64,000 nucleotides of DNA from Dendrophyllia cribrosa (lineage: Eukaryota; Cnidaria; Anthozoa; Scleractinia; Dendrophylliidae). The notes below the pieces were generated by a model that saw nothing but the letters and a program-made list of their open reading frames with translations, searched no databases and had not been told where the DNA came from. Below are positions 1 through 11,347 of the stretch, piece by piece. The position numbers and the translations under genes were made by a program. The first letter of the stretch is position 1. Each line of letters begins with the position of its first letter. The DNA is taken from positions 4,422,562 through 4,486,561 of the forward strand of contig JAJLRJ010000001.1 of the NCBI GenBank assembly GCA_024195265.1. The letters are read 5' to 3'.

Positions 1-1447
1 TTTAAACAGAGAAATGAAATCCTCGGTTAACTTTTAATCCGGGATTAGCGTTAACCCTATTCGGCCTGGGTTTTTTTTGAGTTCCTGAGCCTGGTGGGGG
101 GGGGGGGGGAGGGGGGCACACTTAGAGGGTACATGGTACGTCCAAAACTGTCTCCTTTGCGGTCCGCACAATGGAACGATGACGTCATATGACGTAGTTA
201 TTAGGTAATTAGTTATACGGCCGCCATCTTGGATCCGCCATCTTGGATTTCTGAATTTTTTTAAAACCGCTTAAAAACCTTAATCAAAACCAAAATTAAT
301 CAAAACCAATAAATAAACGCTAAATGACGTAAAACTACAAAAGTTATACCAATAAACATTGTTTTTCTTCATTCAAAGGTATAAATATGCAAATTTCCAA
401 AAACATGGCTGTCAAAATCTTGTTGCCATGGAAACGTCAAGTCACGTGATCAAAAAATTGCCATATGAAATTGTTGTCAGATAAATTTTAGGAAAAGTCA
501 CAAAGTTTGATAGCGTTTGAATACATATTAAAGTTAGCATGGGCACTTTGTGTCCCCACCGCCCCCCCAGGCCGAATAGGGTTAATCGGCTTTCGAACAA
601 CCGGGCCCAGAAGTGAAACCATAACCAATCGTGACTTTCTCGCACGCGTTTTCCCGCGCTCGGCGTCGGCTGCATGTATTTGCTTCGAGTTCTGATTGGT
701 TCATTGGATTGACTGCGTCTGCTGTGATTGGTCAGAGTAATTACTACACTCAAATGAAAACCGCTTTAATTGAGTGTGTCTGTGTGAAGAGGAGCGGAGG
801 GGGGGGGGGGGGGGGGTGCAGGGGTGGGGAGGCAAGGATACAATTACAGTAGGAAGAGAATTTGAAATGTACGATGTGATGATATTTTTAACCTCAGTTA
901 AACTCGAGAACATTTTACCGTTGAACCTCTTTATTACAGCCCCCTTCGGACAGACCTTTCAGGCCCTCGTTAATGAGAGGATTTGAGTGAATGAATAAGA
1001 AGTGCGGACAAGAAAACATGGCCGTTAGTAGAGGTTCTACTGTATAAAAATGGTTTCGAAGCATGAAACAGGTTGGGGTTTATTCTGAGAGGTGTATTCA
1101 GTATCTTTAAAAACCATCATGTAATTAAGCAACCTTAATCAATTTATAAGCAAGCTTACCTGGAAATATCGTGTTTACTTAAAAGTTTTCTTATATAGTT
1201 TGTGCTGGAGTGAATGGCTTGCCTTGGTTCTAGGTTTCTTTTTCCTCGACCTTCTGCAGTATAATTCATAACTTATTATAATGAAGGATAGTTAATATGG
1301 ACTTAATACAGTACTGACGTAATTTTGTAACTTGTTTCTATAAATGTCCGTGTCTTTTTTGCTTATTGTAATAACGTTTTTTTCTTATATGCTTTAATAA
1401 ATGTTTTAAGAAAACCGATCATGGTTTAATGACGGATGTTTTTTTAG
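1..1447. other. 5' flank or intron upstream of the protease exons
   Basis: I see no convincing coding exon here. The stretch holds a TTAA-flanked inverted-repeat element (55-581), a partial AT-rich MITE copy (about 612-767), two G-tracts (about 98-116 and 798-817) and AT-rich sequence. The first ShK exon at 1448 opens in the middle of a codon, so an upstream exon carrying the start codon and signal peptide must exist. It was not recognised here and may lie left of the window. Confidence 0.6.
55..581. mobile_element. piggyBac-like non-autonomous element
   Basis: TTAA at 51-54 is followed by CCCTATTCGGCCTGGG, and the reverse complement of that sequence ends at 581 before a second TTAA (582-585). 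A TTAA duplication with terminal repeats beginning CCC is the piggyBac signature. The 527-bp interior has no significant reading frame, so this looks like a MITE. Seen: the terminal repeats and TTAA. Inferred: the superfamily. Confidence 0.75.
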
Positions 1448-1564
1448 CGCCTTGTGTGGATCATTATCACTCATGTAGTATTTACAAGCCTTACTGTAAA
1501 CATCCTGACTACAAGGACTGGGTCAAGGACAATTGCAAGAAAACTTGTGATCTGTGCCCGAAAG
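1448..1564 (+). other. Exon encoding ShK module 1
   Basis: The translation begins CVDHYHSC and ends CKKTCDLC. The six cysteines are spaced as in the ShK/ShKT fold (three disulfides). Acceptor TTTTTTTAG precedes it and donor GTAAGA follows at 1565. The exon is 117 nt and sits between phase-1 introns, a module-shuffling arrangement. Confidence 0.85.
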
Positions 1565-4500
1565 GTAAGAACAGGAGTGGGGGCGGGGGAGGGGGGGGGG
1601 GGGGGAAGCTTGATGGCTACACTGCAAATCACGCAAGCATAACCCTTTAACCAAACTTAACTACTTTCGTGGACATCGATTCGGAGACAATACAATCAGA
1701 ATTCGAAAATACCTTCAACAAAGAAAACCAATTCATGGCCCACAAAAGTAAGAGAAGTATTAAAGAGATCAAAAGTTCCTATAGAAACAAACCCCATGCC
1801 TTTAAAATTTTAGACTATCCAAGTGCTTTAGTCATATTGCTTTCTCTTACCAATTTCCTGGCTAACAGCAGTCCTGTATGGATAAGCGACAATTGTGGAC
1901 TGGACACATGGTGCAAATTCCTTGCAACGTTGCGCGCAACAAGATTTTTTGGGGGTGTCACACGATGCAATTTGTTGCGCGCAACGTCACAAAAGTAGAA
2001 CTCGATTCTACTTCTGCAACTGTTACACGCAACTTTACAAGAAAAGTTGCACCGTGTGTCCGGGTCTTTAGAGTTAACAAGTGTTGCGAGAGTTCATGCT
2101 GTTTGAGAATACATAAACATCTATGGGAGGAGGTTAAACGGGAAGAATTGGTTAGTATACACAACTCTACTAGTACCGCGCTGGACTAAGGAGCGACGTT
2201 TGGGGACTAAAACGGCATCAGAGTATACTTGTTTATTGTACCGAGGTCTGATGGCTAATTAACTTCGCAACAGTAATCCGTTGATGTTTGTTGTTCATAG
2301 AGTGTGTTGATCGCATTCCCTATTGTGGCGCTATTAAGCACAGATGCACGGATAAACTCATTTGGCATTCAATGAGGCATTACTGCGCCAAGGCATGTGG
2401 AGCATGTGGAGGTATATGAACGATTATTACCCAGTGAAAATGAAGAAGAAAGCGGAAAACAATTAAATTAAACCACAGATAAATCTGTTTTACAATTAAC
2501 GTCTCGAAGAAACCCCTCTTTAGCAATGAGAAAAAAAGAAGGAAGCTCGTGACAAGAGCTCATTATACATAAGGAAGTTTTAGGTGGTAAATAATAACTT
2601 TCCGTCGTTTTTTTTTTTCCCGGTTTCACGCCATTCTATACGGTTACTAAGGGAATGAAAAGCATAACGCTTTTGATTCTTGATCCGTCTTCAGGGTGCA
2701 TCGCTCCGTATCTGTACTGGGAGTGCCAACCAACCGTCCTTGAAAGAGAGGGCGGCCTCATAAAACCGATTAAATCACTGACTGAATACTTATAAGACAA
2801 TTATCAACTCCGTTAATATTAATGAGTGAAGCAGTTACTGTATTTGGAGAGACTCTACATTAACCGATAAAGATATGTTTAAAAAGAACACAAGCCTAAG
2901 AGTTGAAGTACCTGCATCTCTCTCACATCCTACGAAAGACAACGGCTAGAAAAAAAAACGACAACAAAACGACACAAGGAAGCAAGGACCAGGAAACGCA
3001 TGGCCGAGAAAAACAGACGAGAAAGAGTTTTAAGATTTTGCCCTAACATGTGGGAGGGTATACTTAAACAGCTCAGACTAAAGCCACTTTACTAAGGAGC
3101 TAAGAACTGAGCTCACACGAACGAATATCACGAATTTTCACAAACAAAGGTGGCAGAAAACGTGGCGGAGTCAGTCATTTAATGCAAAAAGGGGACCGGG
3201 ATAGAATGAAGGGTATACGGAAAGCGCGAGTTAAGAAATTGAGGAATTATTTCAGACAGAAAGTAGCTCTTTCTTTAATTCTAATAATTGTATTTCTCAT
3301 TATTTATAGTTTCACCAACAACTATACCACCTACAACCATTCCTCGTACAGAAAGACCCATTGACCAGGGTGAGAAAAGAGCATGTTACTGAATGTCATG
3401 TTTTGTAAACTTTAGTCTCCGTTTATCATGATTTGCTTCGTTTCCTTTTCCTTTCAGTGGACTTGCGTCTCCTTTTTCCAAGACATATAGAGCGTTTTCA
3501 CTTGACGTCATAGCCGCCATATTGGTGTTCCCGTACAAAAGAATTTTAATTAACTTCTTTTGTTAGGAACACCAACATGGCTGCCATGGCCTTTGTCATT
3601 TTAGTCCCACGGGACTGAAGGTCACGTGAGTGAAAACGCTCTATAGATATATTTTTTTATTTCCTTAGGAGCGTGGAGTGTGGCAGGAAAGCGGTGCACA
3701 CCAGAATAGTTGGGGGCACAAACGCTAATCCAGGCTCATGGCCCTGGCAAGTGACGATGGACTACACAGGTGAACCGGCTCCTCACTGGTGCGGAGGCTC
3801 CATTCTCACGCCTGACTGGATCGTCACCGCCGCTCACTGTTTTGCTTACGGAGATGAGATTCACAAATATACAATTACCGTAGGTAAAGGAAGCACTATT
3901 AGAAATTACTTTGGATATGAGAGTGGTTTTCAATTAAGTCTCGGAACTAATTTCGCGATTGCTTTGGTTTTAAATTGATACGCTATGTGATTGGTTAGAA
4001 AATTTCACGCCACTTTATCAACCAATCAGAAGTAAAACCAAAACCAATTGTGATTTACTCGCACGCGTTTTCCCGTGCTTGGCGCCGGCTACATATATTT
4101 GCTTCTAGTTCTGATTGGTTCATTGGTTAGTCGGTGTCTGTTGTGATTAGCGAGAGTCAATTACTTTGGTTTTGGTTTTACGACACTCGATTGAAAACTG
4201 TCCTGTCAAGAACTGCAATACCCACATGTAAAGCCTCTTTATTTTCTCAGGAGATCATAGAGCGGTATTTCTATTCAGTCTTGCTTGCGCTTTCCACGAT
4301 CTCAGTTGTGAAAAAGGCGAGGTATATATATAAAGAAGCTCTGAATGCAGTTTGCCTAACAGTTGAGAAACGGCCAAACTTCTAAATGTCAGCAAAAAGA
4401 AAAGTATTTTAATTTGTTTGACACAACTCGCAATTAAAACTTGAGAACCAGCTGTTGTTGATATAGGGTGGCTTTCTATGAAAACGAGAACCCGGCTCAA

Positions 4501-7500
4501 CTCAGCCACATTTATTTGTGTTCTGGGCGGTGAGAGAAGACTGGAAGGCGGAGTGATACTCGCATCCAATCTCCTTTCTTCCAAAACAAAAAAACAGCGA
4601 CAAAGCCAGAATATTAATTCTGTCGAGAAAAGAAACAATTAAAATTAGTTTACACTCAGGCAAAAACCACTCCACGGAAAAGCTATCTGGTCTCTCAGAT
4701 TCTCGAGCTCCCATCCCCATCATCACCCGACCGTCCTACTTTGTTCCCTTCCCTCTTCCCTCCGAATATCAAATGCCTTTCCGAATCCACCTATTACATC
4801 TTTTCTGAATTTGTGTAATACGTTTTATTTATCACTGCTCTAAACTCCATGGCAGGTGAACATGATCTCGACAGACTGGAGGGGTTTGAACAGAATATTA
4901 CAATCGATAAAATCATTCTTCATCCAAAGTATGACGCCTACAATAATCACGACTATGACGTGGCGCTGATGAAACTGAAGACACCAATCAAGTACAACAG
5001 TCATGTGAGACCAGTGTGCCTGGCCAAGTCGGACTTTGATCCCGGAACCGAATGTTTTGTGACCGGATGGGGACATACAACGGAGGGAGGAAATATCGCA
5101 CGGGTAATCTGCAATAACGTGTTGTTTTCTCAGCAGAAAAATCATAGAAAACATGAGCAGTTAACTCTGTCTAAGGCGGACACCTTATTTCGGGATCAGC
5201 TTTAGCTGTCCACCTTATAGAGAGTTCGGTTACAGACAAACAAGTGAAATTCGGCCGGAACCAGCCAATAACTGAAGTCCGCCTTAGAGAGGTGTTCGCA
5301 TTATAGAGAGTTTAGTTACAGACAAACAATTGAAATTCGGCCAGAACCAGCCAATACTAACTGGAGTCCTTCTTAGAGAGGTGTCCGCATTATAAAGAGT
5401 TTAGTTACAGACAAACAATTGAAATTCAATACTAACTGAAGTCTGTCTTAGAGAGGTGTCCGCCTTATAGAGAGTTTAATTACAGACAAACAAGTGAAAT
5501 GGGGCCAGACCCAGCCAATAACTGAAGTCTGTCTTAGAGAGGTGTCCGCATTATAGAAAGTTTAATTACAGACAAACAACTGAAATTCGGTCAGAACCAG
5601 CCAATAACTGAAGTCTGTCTTAGAGAGGTGTTCACGTTATAGAGAGTTTAGTTACAGACAAACAATAATAATTGAAATTTGGCCACAACCAGCCAATAAC
5701 TAAAGTCCATCGTAGAGAGGTGTTCACGTTATAGAGAGTTTAGTTACAGACAAACAATAATAATTGAAATTCGGCCAGAACCAGCCAATAGCGACCTTCA
5801 GATTGGACTACGAGTACGAGATTGAGTACGAGTACGAGTTTTCAAACCAAATTCCTGTGCCTCATATACTTAATTATCACACCAATCTTATCCATAACGT
5901 TTATTTACGTGTTAGTCAGCAACAGGAAGGAGTTACAGTTCGGTGGATACAATTATCTCGAAATTCCAAAGTCGTTCTCGTACTCGATTTCGTACTCGTA
6001 GTCAAATCTGAAGGTCGCTAATAACTGAAGTCCGTCTTAGAGAGGTGTTCACGTTATAAAGAGTTTAGTTACAGACAAACAATAATAATTGAAATTTGAC
6101 CACAACCAGCCAATAACTGAAGTCCGTCTTAGAGAGGTGTTCACGTTATAGAGAGTTTAGTTACAGACAAACAATAATAATTGAAATTTGACCACAACCA
6201 GCCAATAACTGAAGTCTGTCGTAGAGAGGTGTTCACGTTATAGAGAGTTTAGTTACAGACAAACAATAATAATTGAAATTTGACCACAACCAGCCAATAA
6301 CTGAAGTCCGTCTTAGAGAGGTGTTCACGTTATAGAGAGTTTAGTTACAGACAAACAATAATAATTGAAATTTGACCACAACCAGCCAATAACTGAAGTC
6401 CGTCTTAGAGAGGTGTTCACGTTATAGAGAGTTTAGTTACAGACAAACAATAATAATTGAAATTTGACCACAACCAGCCAATAACTGAAGTCCGTCTTAG
6501 AGAGGTGTTCACGTTATAGAGAGTTTAGTTACAGACAAACAATAATAATTGAAATTTGACCACAACCAGCCAATAACTGAAGTCTGTCGTAGAGAGGTGT
6601 TCACGTTATAGAGAGTTTAGTTACAGACAAACAATAATAATTGAAATTTGACCACAACCAGCCAATAACTGAAGTCCGTCTTAGAGAGGTGTTCACGTTA
6701 TAGAGAGTTTAGTTACAGACAAACAATAATAATTGAAATTCGGCCAGAACCAGCCAATAACTGAAGTCCGTCTTAGAGAGGTGTTCACGTTATAGAGAGT
6801 TTAGTTACAGACAAACAATAATAATTGAAATTTGACCACAACCAGCCAATAACTGAAGTCCGTCTTAGAGAGGTGTTCACGTTATAGAGAGTTTAGTTAC
6901 AGACAAACAATAATAATTGAAATTCGGCCAGAACCAGCCAATAACTGAAGTCCGTCTTAGAGAGGTGTTCACGTTATAGAGAGTTTAGTTACAGACAAAC
7001 AATAATAATTGAAATTTGGCCACAACCAGCCAATAACTAAAGTCCGTCGTAGAGAGGTGTTCACGTTATAGAGAGTTTAGTTACAGACAAACAATAATAA
7101 TTGAAATTCGGCCAGAACCAGCCAATAACTGGAGCCCTTCTTAGAGAGGTGTCCGCATTATAGAGAGTTTAGTTACAGACAAACAAGTGAAATTCAATAC
7201 TAACTGAAGTCTGTCTTAGAGAGGTGTCCGCCTTATAGAGAGTTCAGTTACAGACAAACAAGTGAAATTCGGCCAGAACCAGCCAATACTAACTGGAGTC
7301 CTTCTTAGAGAGGTGTCCGCATTATAGAGAGTTTAATTACAGACGAACAAGTGAAATGCGGCCAGATCCAGCCAATAACTGGAGTCCGTCTTAGAGAGGT
7401 GTCCGCCCTACTGTCTTAAAAGACAGTTAGCTGTTCTTTCTCTAAAGGTGATGTTACACGAAGCGATTCGCGACGACGATTTTTAGCGCAACAAAATTAA

Positions 7501-8615
7501 CGACAGGTATGTTACACGAAACAACTTGAGCAAAATTCGTGTATTTGCGTTGCAAGTTTTTGAAGCTGATTCAAAAACTTCGACAACGCAAAAATTGTGA
7601 AGAAAATCGTCCGCGCACCCATGTTGCGCTAAAAATCGTCGTTGCCCATCGTCCCGAGTAACATCAACTTAAGGAAAAGTCCAGGCAAATCCAAACGTAT
7701 CCAGGGATTATGCTAACAATTATGCCTCGTTTATCCTTATTAGCAACACCGAGAAAAATCGAAAGAAAAAACGAAACATTGGTTTCGTTGACGTTTATCC
7801 AAATCTTATTCATTTTTATAGACATTTTTATCCCATTTAGCTACATTTTTATTCATTTATTCCTGTGTATTGTACATATTGATAATAGCTTTTTTTAGTT
7901 TTTAGTACAGTTGGTGTGATATCCGCAAGGATTTTACCGACTTAATAAATGTAGATGTAGATGTAGATGTAGATCCACGGGATAGCGATTTGTTCGGTGG
8001 ATAGGGTTATTCACTTTTTGAACAACCAGCGCCTGGTTAAGGTAAATGAAAGCATTGCTCTAAAATTAAAGTTTGGGTTTAAAAAGAACATTAAATTTGA
8101 AATAGACCCTGGCCGTTTGGAAGACAAAATACAATACGACCAAAGTCATTGGTGAGCAAAACTCCGGATGCCTCCACAAGGATGCAGGGAGTGAAGAATA
8201 AATAATCAGTGTATCGGTAAAAACAGCAATAGTTAAGCAATATTGGCATGCATTTAAGCAATTTTGGTCCAGCAGCTATCATTAGGAAAATTAATTAACG
8301 GCGTTCTTTTTATTTCAGATTTTGCAGCAAGCTAAAGTTCCACTTGTGTCACGTGACACTTGTCAGAACGCCTACGATAAAATCGGAAGATACAAGCTCA
8401 CAACACGCATGCGCTGTGCAGGTTATGCCGGTGGTGCGATTGACGCATGTCAAGGAGACAGTGGAGGGCCACTGGTCTGCGCCACGAATGACAAATGGTA
8501 CCTTATGGGTGTGGTCAGCTGGGGAATAGGCTGTGCGCGCGAAGAAAGCTACGGAGTGTACGCTGACGTGACGGACCTGAAATATTGGGTTCAGGAAACT
8601 ATTCATAAAAACTAA
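1448..8615 (+). CDS. ShK-domain trypsin-like serine protease (5' partial)
   Basis: Secreted-type S1 serine protease carrying ShK modules. Exons: 1448-1564 (ShK 1, six Cys), 2301-2411 (ShK 2, six Cys), 3310-3369 (Pro/Thr-rich linker), 3669-3883, 4856-5103 and 8319-8615 (stop). The protease starts at RIVGG, the zymogen cleavage site. The triad is visible as His in TAAHC, Asp in DYDVALMKL and Ser in GDSGGP. The Asp in [10 protein letters not shown] predicts cleavage after Lys/Arg. Junctions 1564/2301, 2411/3310, 3883/4856 and 5103/8319 keep frame. The 3369/3669 junction does not (one base left over, two needed), so a short exon is missed or the linker is not used. The start codon and signal peptide were not found. 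ShK modules occur both in venom peptides and in many ordinary cnidarian and nematode enzymes; nothing here shows a venom role. Confidence 0.9.
2301..2411 (+). other. Exon encoding ShK module 2
   Basis: The translation runs from CVDRIPYC to CAKACGAC, again with six cysteines in ShK spacing. Acceptor TTGTTCATAG ends at 2300 and donor GTATAT begins at 2412. The exon is in frame with module 1 and has the same phase at both ends. No open reading frame of 60 residues covers it, so it is easily missed. Confidence 0.85.
3487..3643. mobile_element. Short TIR element upstream of a protease exon
   Basis: Termini TAGAGCGTTTTCACT and its reverse complement face each other about 157 bp apart, next to TA dinucleotides. 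The interior is itself partly palindromic (GGTGTTCC / GGAACACC). It ends about 24 bp before the acceptor of the exon at 3669. A TA target would suit Tc1/mariner-type mobility, but this is inference from very short flanks. Confidence 0.6.
3949..4204. mobile_element. CCAAT-rich MITE family, copy B
   Basis: This copy shares the family's internal landmarks: ACCAATCAGAAGTAAAACC, a CGCACGCGTTTTCCCG stretch, then CTGATTGGTTCATTGG and an end near GAAAACTG. It lies in the protease intron after exon 3669-3883. Its left end is diverged. Confidence 0.7.
5206..7409 (+). repeat. 92-bp satellite array in the last protease intron
   Basis: The unit carries the landmarks TTACAGACAAACAATAATAA, CCAGCCAATAACTGAAGTC and AGAGAGGTGTTCACGTTA. 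The period is exactly 92 bp between successive copies at about 6141, 6233 and 6325. About two dozen copies are present. Units at both array edges are shorter (about 80 bp) and use GTGTCCGC instead of GTGTTCACG, while the centre is nearly uniform, as expected from unequal exchange. One unit is interrupted by a TIR element (5790-6019). Confidence 0.95.
5790..6019. mobile_element. 230-bp TIR element inserted in the satellite
   Basis: AGCGACCTTCAGATT at the left end is matched by AATCTGAAGGTCGCT at the right. The inverted repeat continues through a CGAGTACGAG-rich segment. The flanks are AAT at 5787-5789 and AAT at 6020-6022. Removing the element and one AAT restores the satellite motif CCAGCCAATAACTG exactly, so the boundaries and the 3-bp duplication are firm. 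Superfamily unknown. Confidence 0.9.
7449..7666. mobile_element. Fold-back element
   Basis: TGATGTTACACG and related sequence at the left faces CGAGTAACATCA at the right. The internal motif TTTTTAGCGCAAC is mirrored by TTGCGCTAAAAATCG. Non-coding, in the last protease intron. Confidence 0.6.
7947..7974 (+). repeat. (TGTAGA)n tract, possible retroelement tail
   Basis: About five copies of a TGTAGA hexamer follow AATAA-like sequence. Short terminal hexamer arrays are typical 3' tails of some non-LTR retroelements and SINEs, but no body of such an element was recognised upstream. Confidence 0.4.
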
Positions 8616-8690
8616 TGTGAAACATATTCTGCAATAACACGATAAAAGTTATTTGATGGATTAATCAGGTGATAAGCACAAGATGGATTG

Positions 8691-8696
8691 AATAAA
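8691..8696 (+). other. Polyadenylation signal of the protease gene
   Basis: Canonical AATAAA lies 76 nt after the protease stop codon, in a suitable position to define the 3' end of the transcript. Confidence 0.6.
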
Positions 8697-9649
8697 ACTC
8701 ACCTTGCTCTTGAAAAAGTCTCAGTAAATTACCTCTGTATGTATATTGTGAGCTCATATTGAAAGAAACACAATCTTCTCGTTCCTTTCATATTTTAAGT
8801 TTTAATTTCGTGTACAGCCCAACGCCTGTTTGCTTTTAATCTTGAACTAAAAATAATAATCTTTTGGAAAATAATAATATTTAAGATGGCGGGTTTTGTA
8901 GTTATGACGTCATTTTTCGCCATATAAAGACAGCAAAGCATAGCACAATCTCTTTTCCTGAATCGCCATTAGCCCACTATGAACAGGTCATTTCTCGACC
9001 AAGGAAAAGGGCGAAATAGTTTCCTTCCCATTCGTTATCTAGTTGTACCCTCGCTCTTTTCCACTTAGCGATCTGGTCCCGGTTGTTCAAAAGGTGGATA
9101 ACGCTATCCACCTTTAAACAGCCGTGCCCAGATCCTGTTCGCAGGCTCTCGGCGATTCAGAGATCGAGTATTCGACCATAGACTCGTCTCCAGAACTTCC
9201 ATTTTATAAGCTACAACCTCGAACAAAACTACTGACTCAGTTCAAACTGTTTTGCAACTTTGCGCCATAATTCGGCACCAACAAACTTGAACAAATTGCC
9301 CCCCTCCCCTGCCCCATACAATGTCGTTTTAGACTGAAAACTGGTCCATATAAATCCTCTCGATCTGATCCCCAAAACAACATTAGACGAGGGGAGGAGG
9401 AGGGGGAAGAGTTATACAACTGTATTTGAGAGGGGTTTTTTCTCAGGACGACAGAGAAATGCGAGCTTAGATTCGGTATGTATCAACTAGTTTATAGCCT
9501 AGTTTTTCCGATGTTGTAGCATTTTCATTCCATGGGCCGCGTCGAACACTTGACATTTCGACAAAAATGATATTTTAACATCTGGTTTACTGATTCGAGA
9601 AAGGCCGGTAAATAATACAAAACAAGACAATAGTACAAAATGCAATAAC
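8697..9649. other. Intergenic region
   Basis: No exon was recognised. It holds a CTATCCACC/GGTGGATA palindromic repeat (about 9075-9140), related to a fragment near 7990-8036, and a fold-back flanked by CAATGTCG and CAACATTAGACG near 9320-9395. A related fold-back with CAATGTTGTTTT and AACAACATTGGACG lies at about 40750-40825. Confidence 0.5.
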
Positions 9650-9655
9650 TTTATT
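9650..9655 (-). other. Candidate polyadenylation signal for the coiled-coil gene
   Basis: AATAAA on the minus strand, about 357 nt downstream of the stop codon at 10012. Several AT-rich runs lie between, so other sites are possible. Confidence 0.4.
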
Positions 9656-10011
9656 TAAACACGATATAAGCTGAAACACATTGCTGTCCTTAGTATTTAA
9701 CTTAAAACAAGAAAAAGAGTGAATATGTTGTCCAGATACAAAATTCGACATTTTTATCATTTTTATTTATTTTTCTATATTTTTTATATTTTTATTATTT
9801 ATTATGATATTATTCAAAGTTCTCCTAAAATGCCAGCTGCCCAATTCCCTGTACGACAAACGTGACAAACGAGCAACTGCTGTCGGGGGGAGTGAATTGT
9901 CCGCGCCACGATTCAGTTCTGGGGTTGAAAACGTGGCTTGAGTCACTGATTGTCCCGCCGTAGCCTCGCCCTTTTCCACATTTAAAATCTCGTTCACAGA
10001 CTGTGGGCGAT

Positions 10012-10446
10012 TCAGAAAAAGAATGGTTTTGTGAATCTGAATAAGGTGTATGCGGCGACTGTTTCCATAACTGCAATGCAGCCGATCTTGAAAAGTCCTG
10101 TTATCCCGCTTAGCGATGAAGTATTTTGCCTCCATGGGTTACTTGCATTAGGCGTCTTTTCCTCTTGAGGGGCCGCATCGTTGTTCTCTACCAATCTCTC
10201 CAACACGACAACTTTTTTAAAAATCTCCGCTTGTTTTGCTGACTCCTTCTTGACTAATTTATGATTCCTGTCAGCCCTGGACTGAATCAATTTGATGTCC
10301 TCTTTTGTCTCTTCAAACATTTCTTCCGTTCGAGTGAGGTCATCTTGAAAACCTCGCAGGCAGTTCTGCAGATTTAACAGATCTTGTTTTAACCGTTGGG
10401 TTGAGCTTTGCTTCTCATTAGAAGTTTCTTCCATATGGGTCTTCAT
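10012..10446 (-). CDS. Small coiled-coil protein with C-terminal hydrophobic segment
   Basis: Unidentified 144-residue single-exon frame. Residues about 5-95 are highly charged (Glu, Lys, Gln) with heptad-like spacing, for example around LQNCLRGFQDDL and EEMFEETKEDIKLI, and read as a long coiled coil. A Pro/Asn/Ser-rich hinge follows. Near residues 118-140, GLFKIGCIAVMETVAAYTLF is hydrophobic enough for a tail anchor, leaving only a few residues after it. There is no signal peptide at the start. This would place it on a cytosolic membrane face, by inference. The start is the first ATG of the frame. The codon composition looks coding and no repeat overlaps it, but without homology it could be a fortuitous frame or the last exon of a longer gene. 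Confidence 0.5.
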   Translation of the reverse strand: MKTHMEETSNEKQSSTQRLKQDLLNLQNCLRGFQDDLTRTEEMFEETKEDIKLIQSRADRNHKLVKKESAKQAEIFKKVVVLERLVENNDAAPQEEKTPNASNPWRQNTSSLSGITGLFKIGCIAVMETVAAYTLFRFTKPFFF

Positions 10447-11343
10447 AGTCGGTAATATTCTTCTCTTGAAATACGCCGAAATTTGTTCTCTTGTAGCTGT
10501 AGCAGCTTAAAGCTTTCAACTGTTTTCTGGGTTTGTTACAAACTTACGTAACAATTGAGTTGTGTTCTAAAAAGCTAAAAAGCTCGCGCTTTTCATTCCA
10601 AAATCTCCTGAACCGCGTGCGCACGTTATGTTTCCGAAAAGTTTATTGCTTCTTTAAGTTTTAAGTATTACTCAAGCCTTCTTACAAAAGAGTAACCTTT
10701 AATATTTGATTTTTTTTTTCAATTTGAGGTAAAAAAAAAATATAACATTCAAAACAAGCTATATGCGCCAGATGGATATGATCGTTATTAAATGTCCCCA
10801 CCCTCCCCTCCCCTGTTAAGTTCTCCTGTATCCACTACGAATATTGCAAATAGTATTTTTCCCGCGAACGGTAAGAATGGTTGGTTTTGCCGCTCGCCGT
10901 GGCCGCTTTCTACCCTGAAGGCCCGGCCTGAAGGCTGCTGTGAAATACTTACTTTTTCAGTTTCCGTTCGCGCTCGCCGCGGTTCGCTGTAAACGCGAAG
11001 CTTAATCTCTCTTTACTAGAAATACGTGTCTTTTATTTGTCGTAAAGGGCCACGTAGGCGATGTTTCGTCTCTCAATGCTCAAATTTTTACATAACAAAG
11101 GCAATTTTTCTTTCATTACTCACGTTACACAACACTTGCTACGGTCGGGTTTTCGTCGCCGGAAATCGATGACAGAAAAACTTCTCTTTGACAGTTGTGC
11201 AAAGCATTGTGGGTGTTTTAATTGGGGGTGTATTTTAATGAGGCCGGCGGCTGTCGTGCTGTCTTTGTTTATAACAGTTTATTGTACTCTTAAAATTGCG
11301 CTAAATTCGTCCTGAACTAGAATTTTCAAACTCCACAACGTCA
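10447..11343. promoter_or_regulatory. Shared upstream region of the coiled-coil and ABLIM-like genes
   Basis: About 900 bp separate the minus-strand coiled-coil start from the plus-strand ABLIM start codon. The region contains a CpG-rich stretch (about 10865-10995) and two short T/A runs. Because the genes diverge it may act as a bidirectional promoter. No TATA box or initiator could be assigned with confidence. Confidence 0.35.
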
Positions 11344-11347
11344 ATGG
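11344..11347 (+). other. Initiator exon end: ATG G then donor
   Basis: ATGG is followed directly by GTAAGT (11348-11353). The leftover G plus AT from the exon at 11469 makes GAT, giving [12 protein letters not shown], which leads straight into LIM1. This is the only start found that satisfies the phase of the next exon. It chooses the start codon and explains why no long first-exon frame exists. Confidence 0.8.

Noticed and set aside
5764..6021. 85-residue frame rich in Tyr/Glu
   Set aside because: It spans a satellite unit and the CGAGTACGAG terminal repeat of an inserted element.
5206..7409. CRISPR-like array (regular repeats)
   Set aside because: The whole 92-bp unit is repeated, with no unique spacers, and the genome is eukaryotic.
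9767..10135. 122-residue minus-strand frame downstream of the coiled-coil start
   Set aside because: It overlaps the coiled-coil gene in another phase and continues into AT-rich 3' sequence; a shadow frame.
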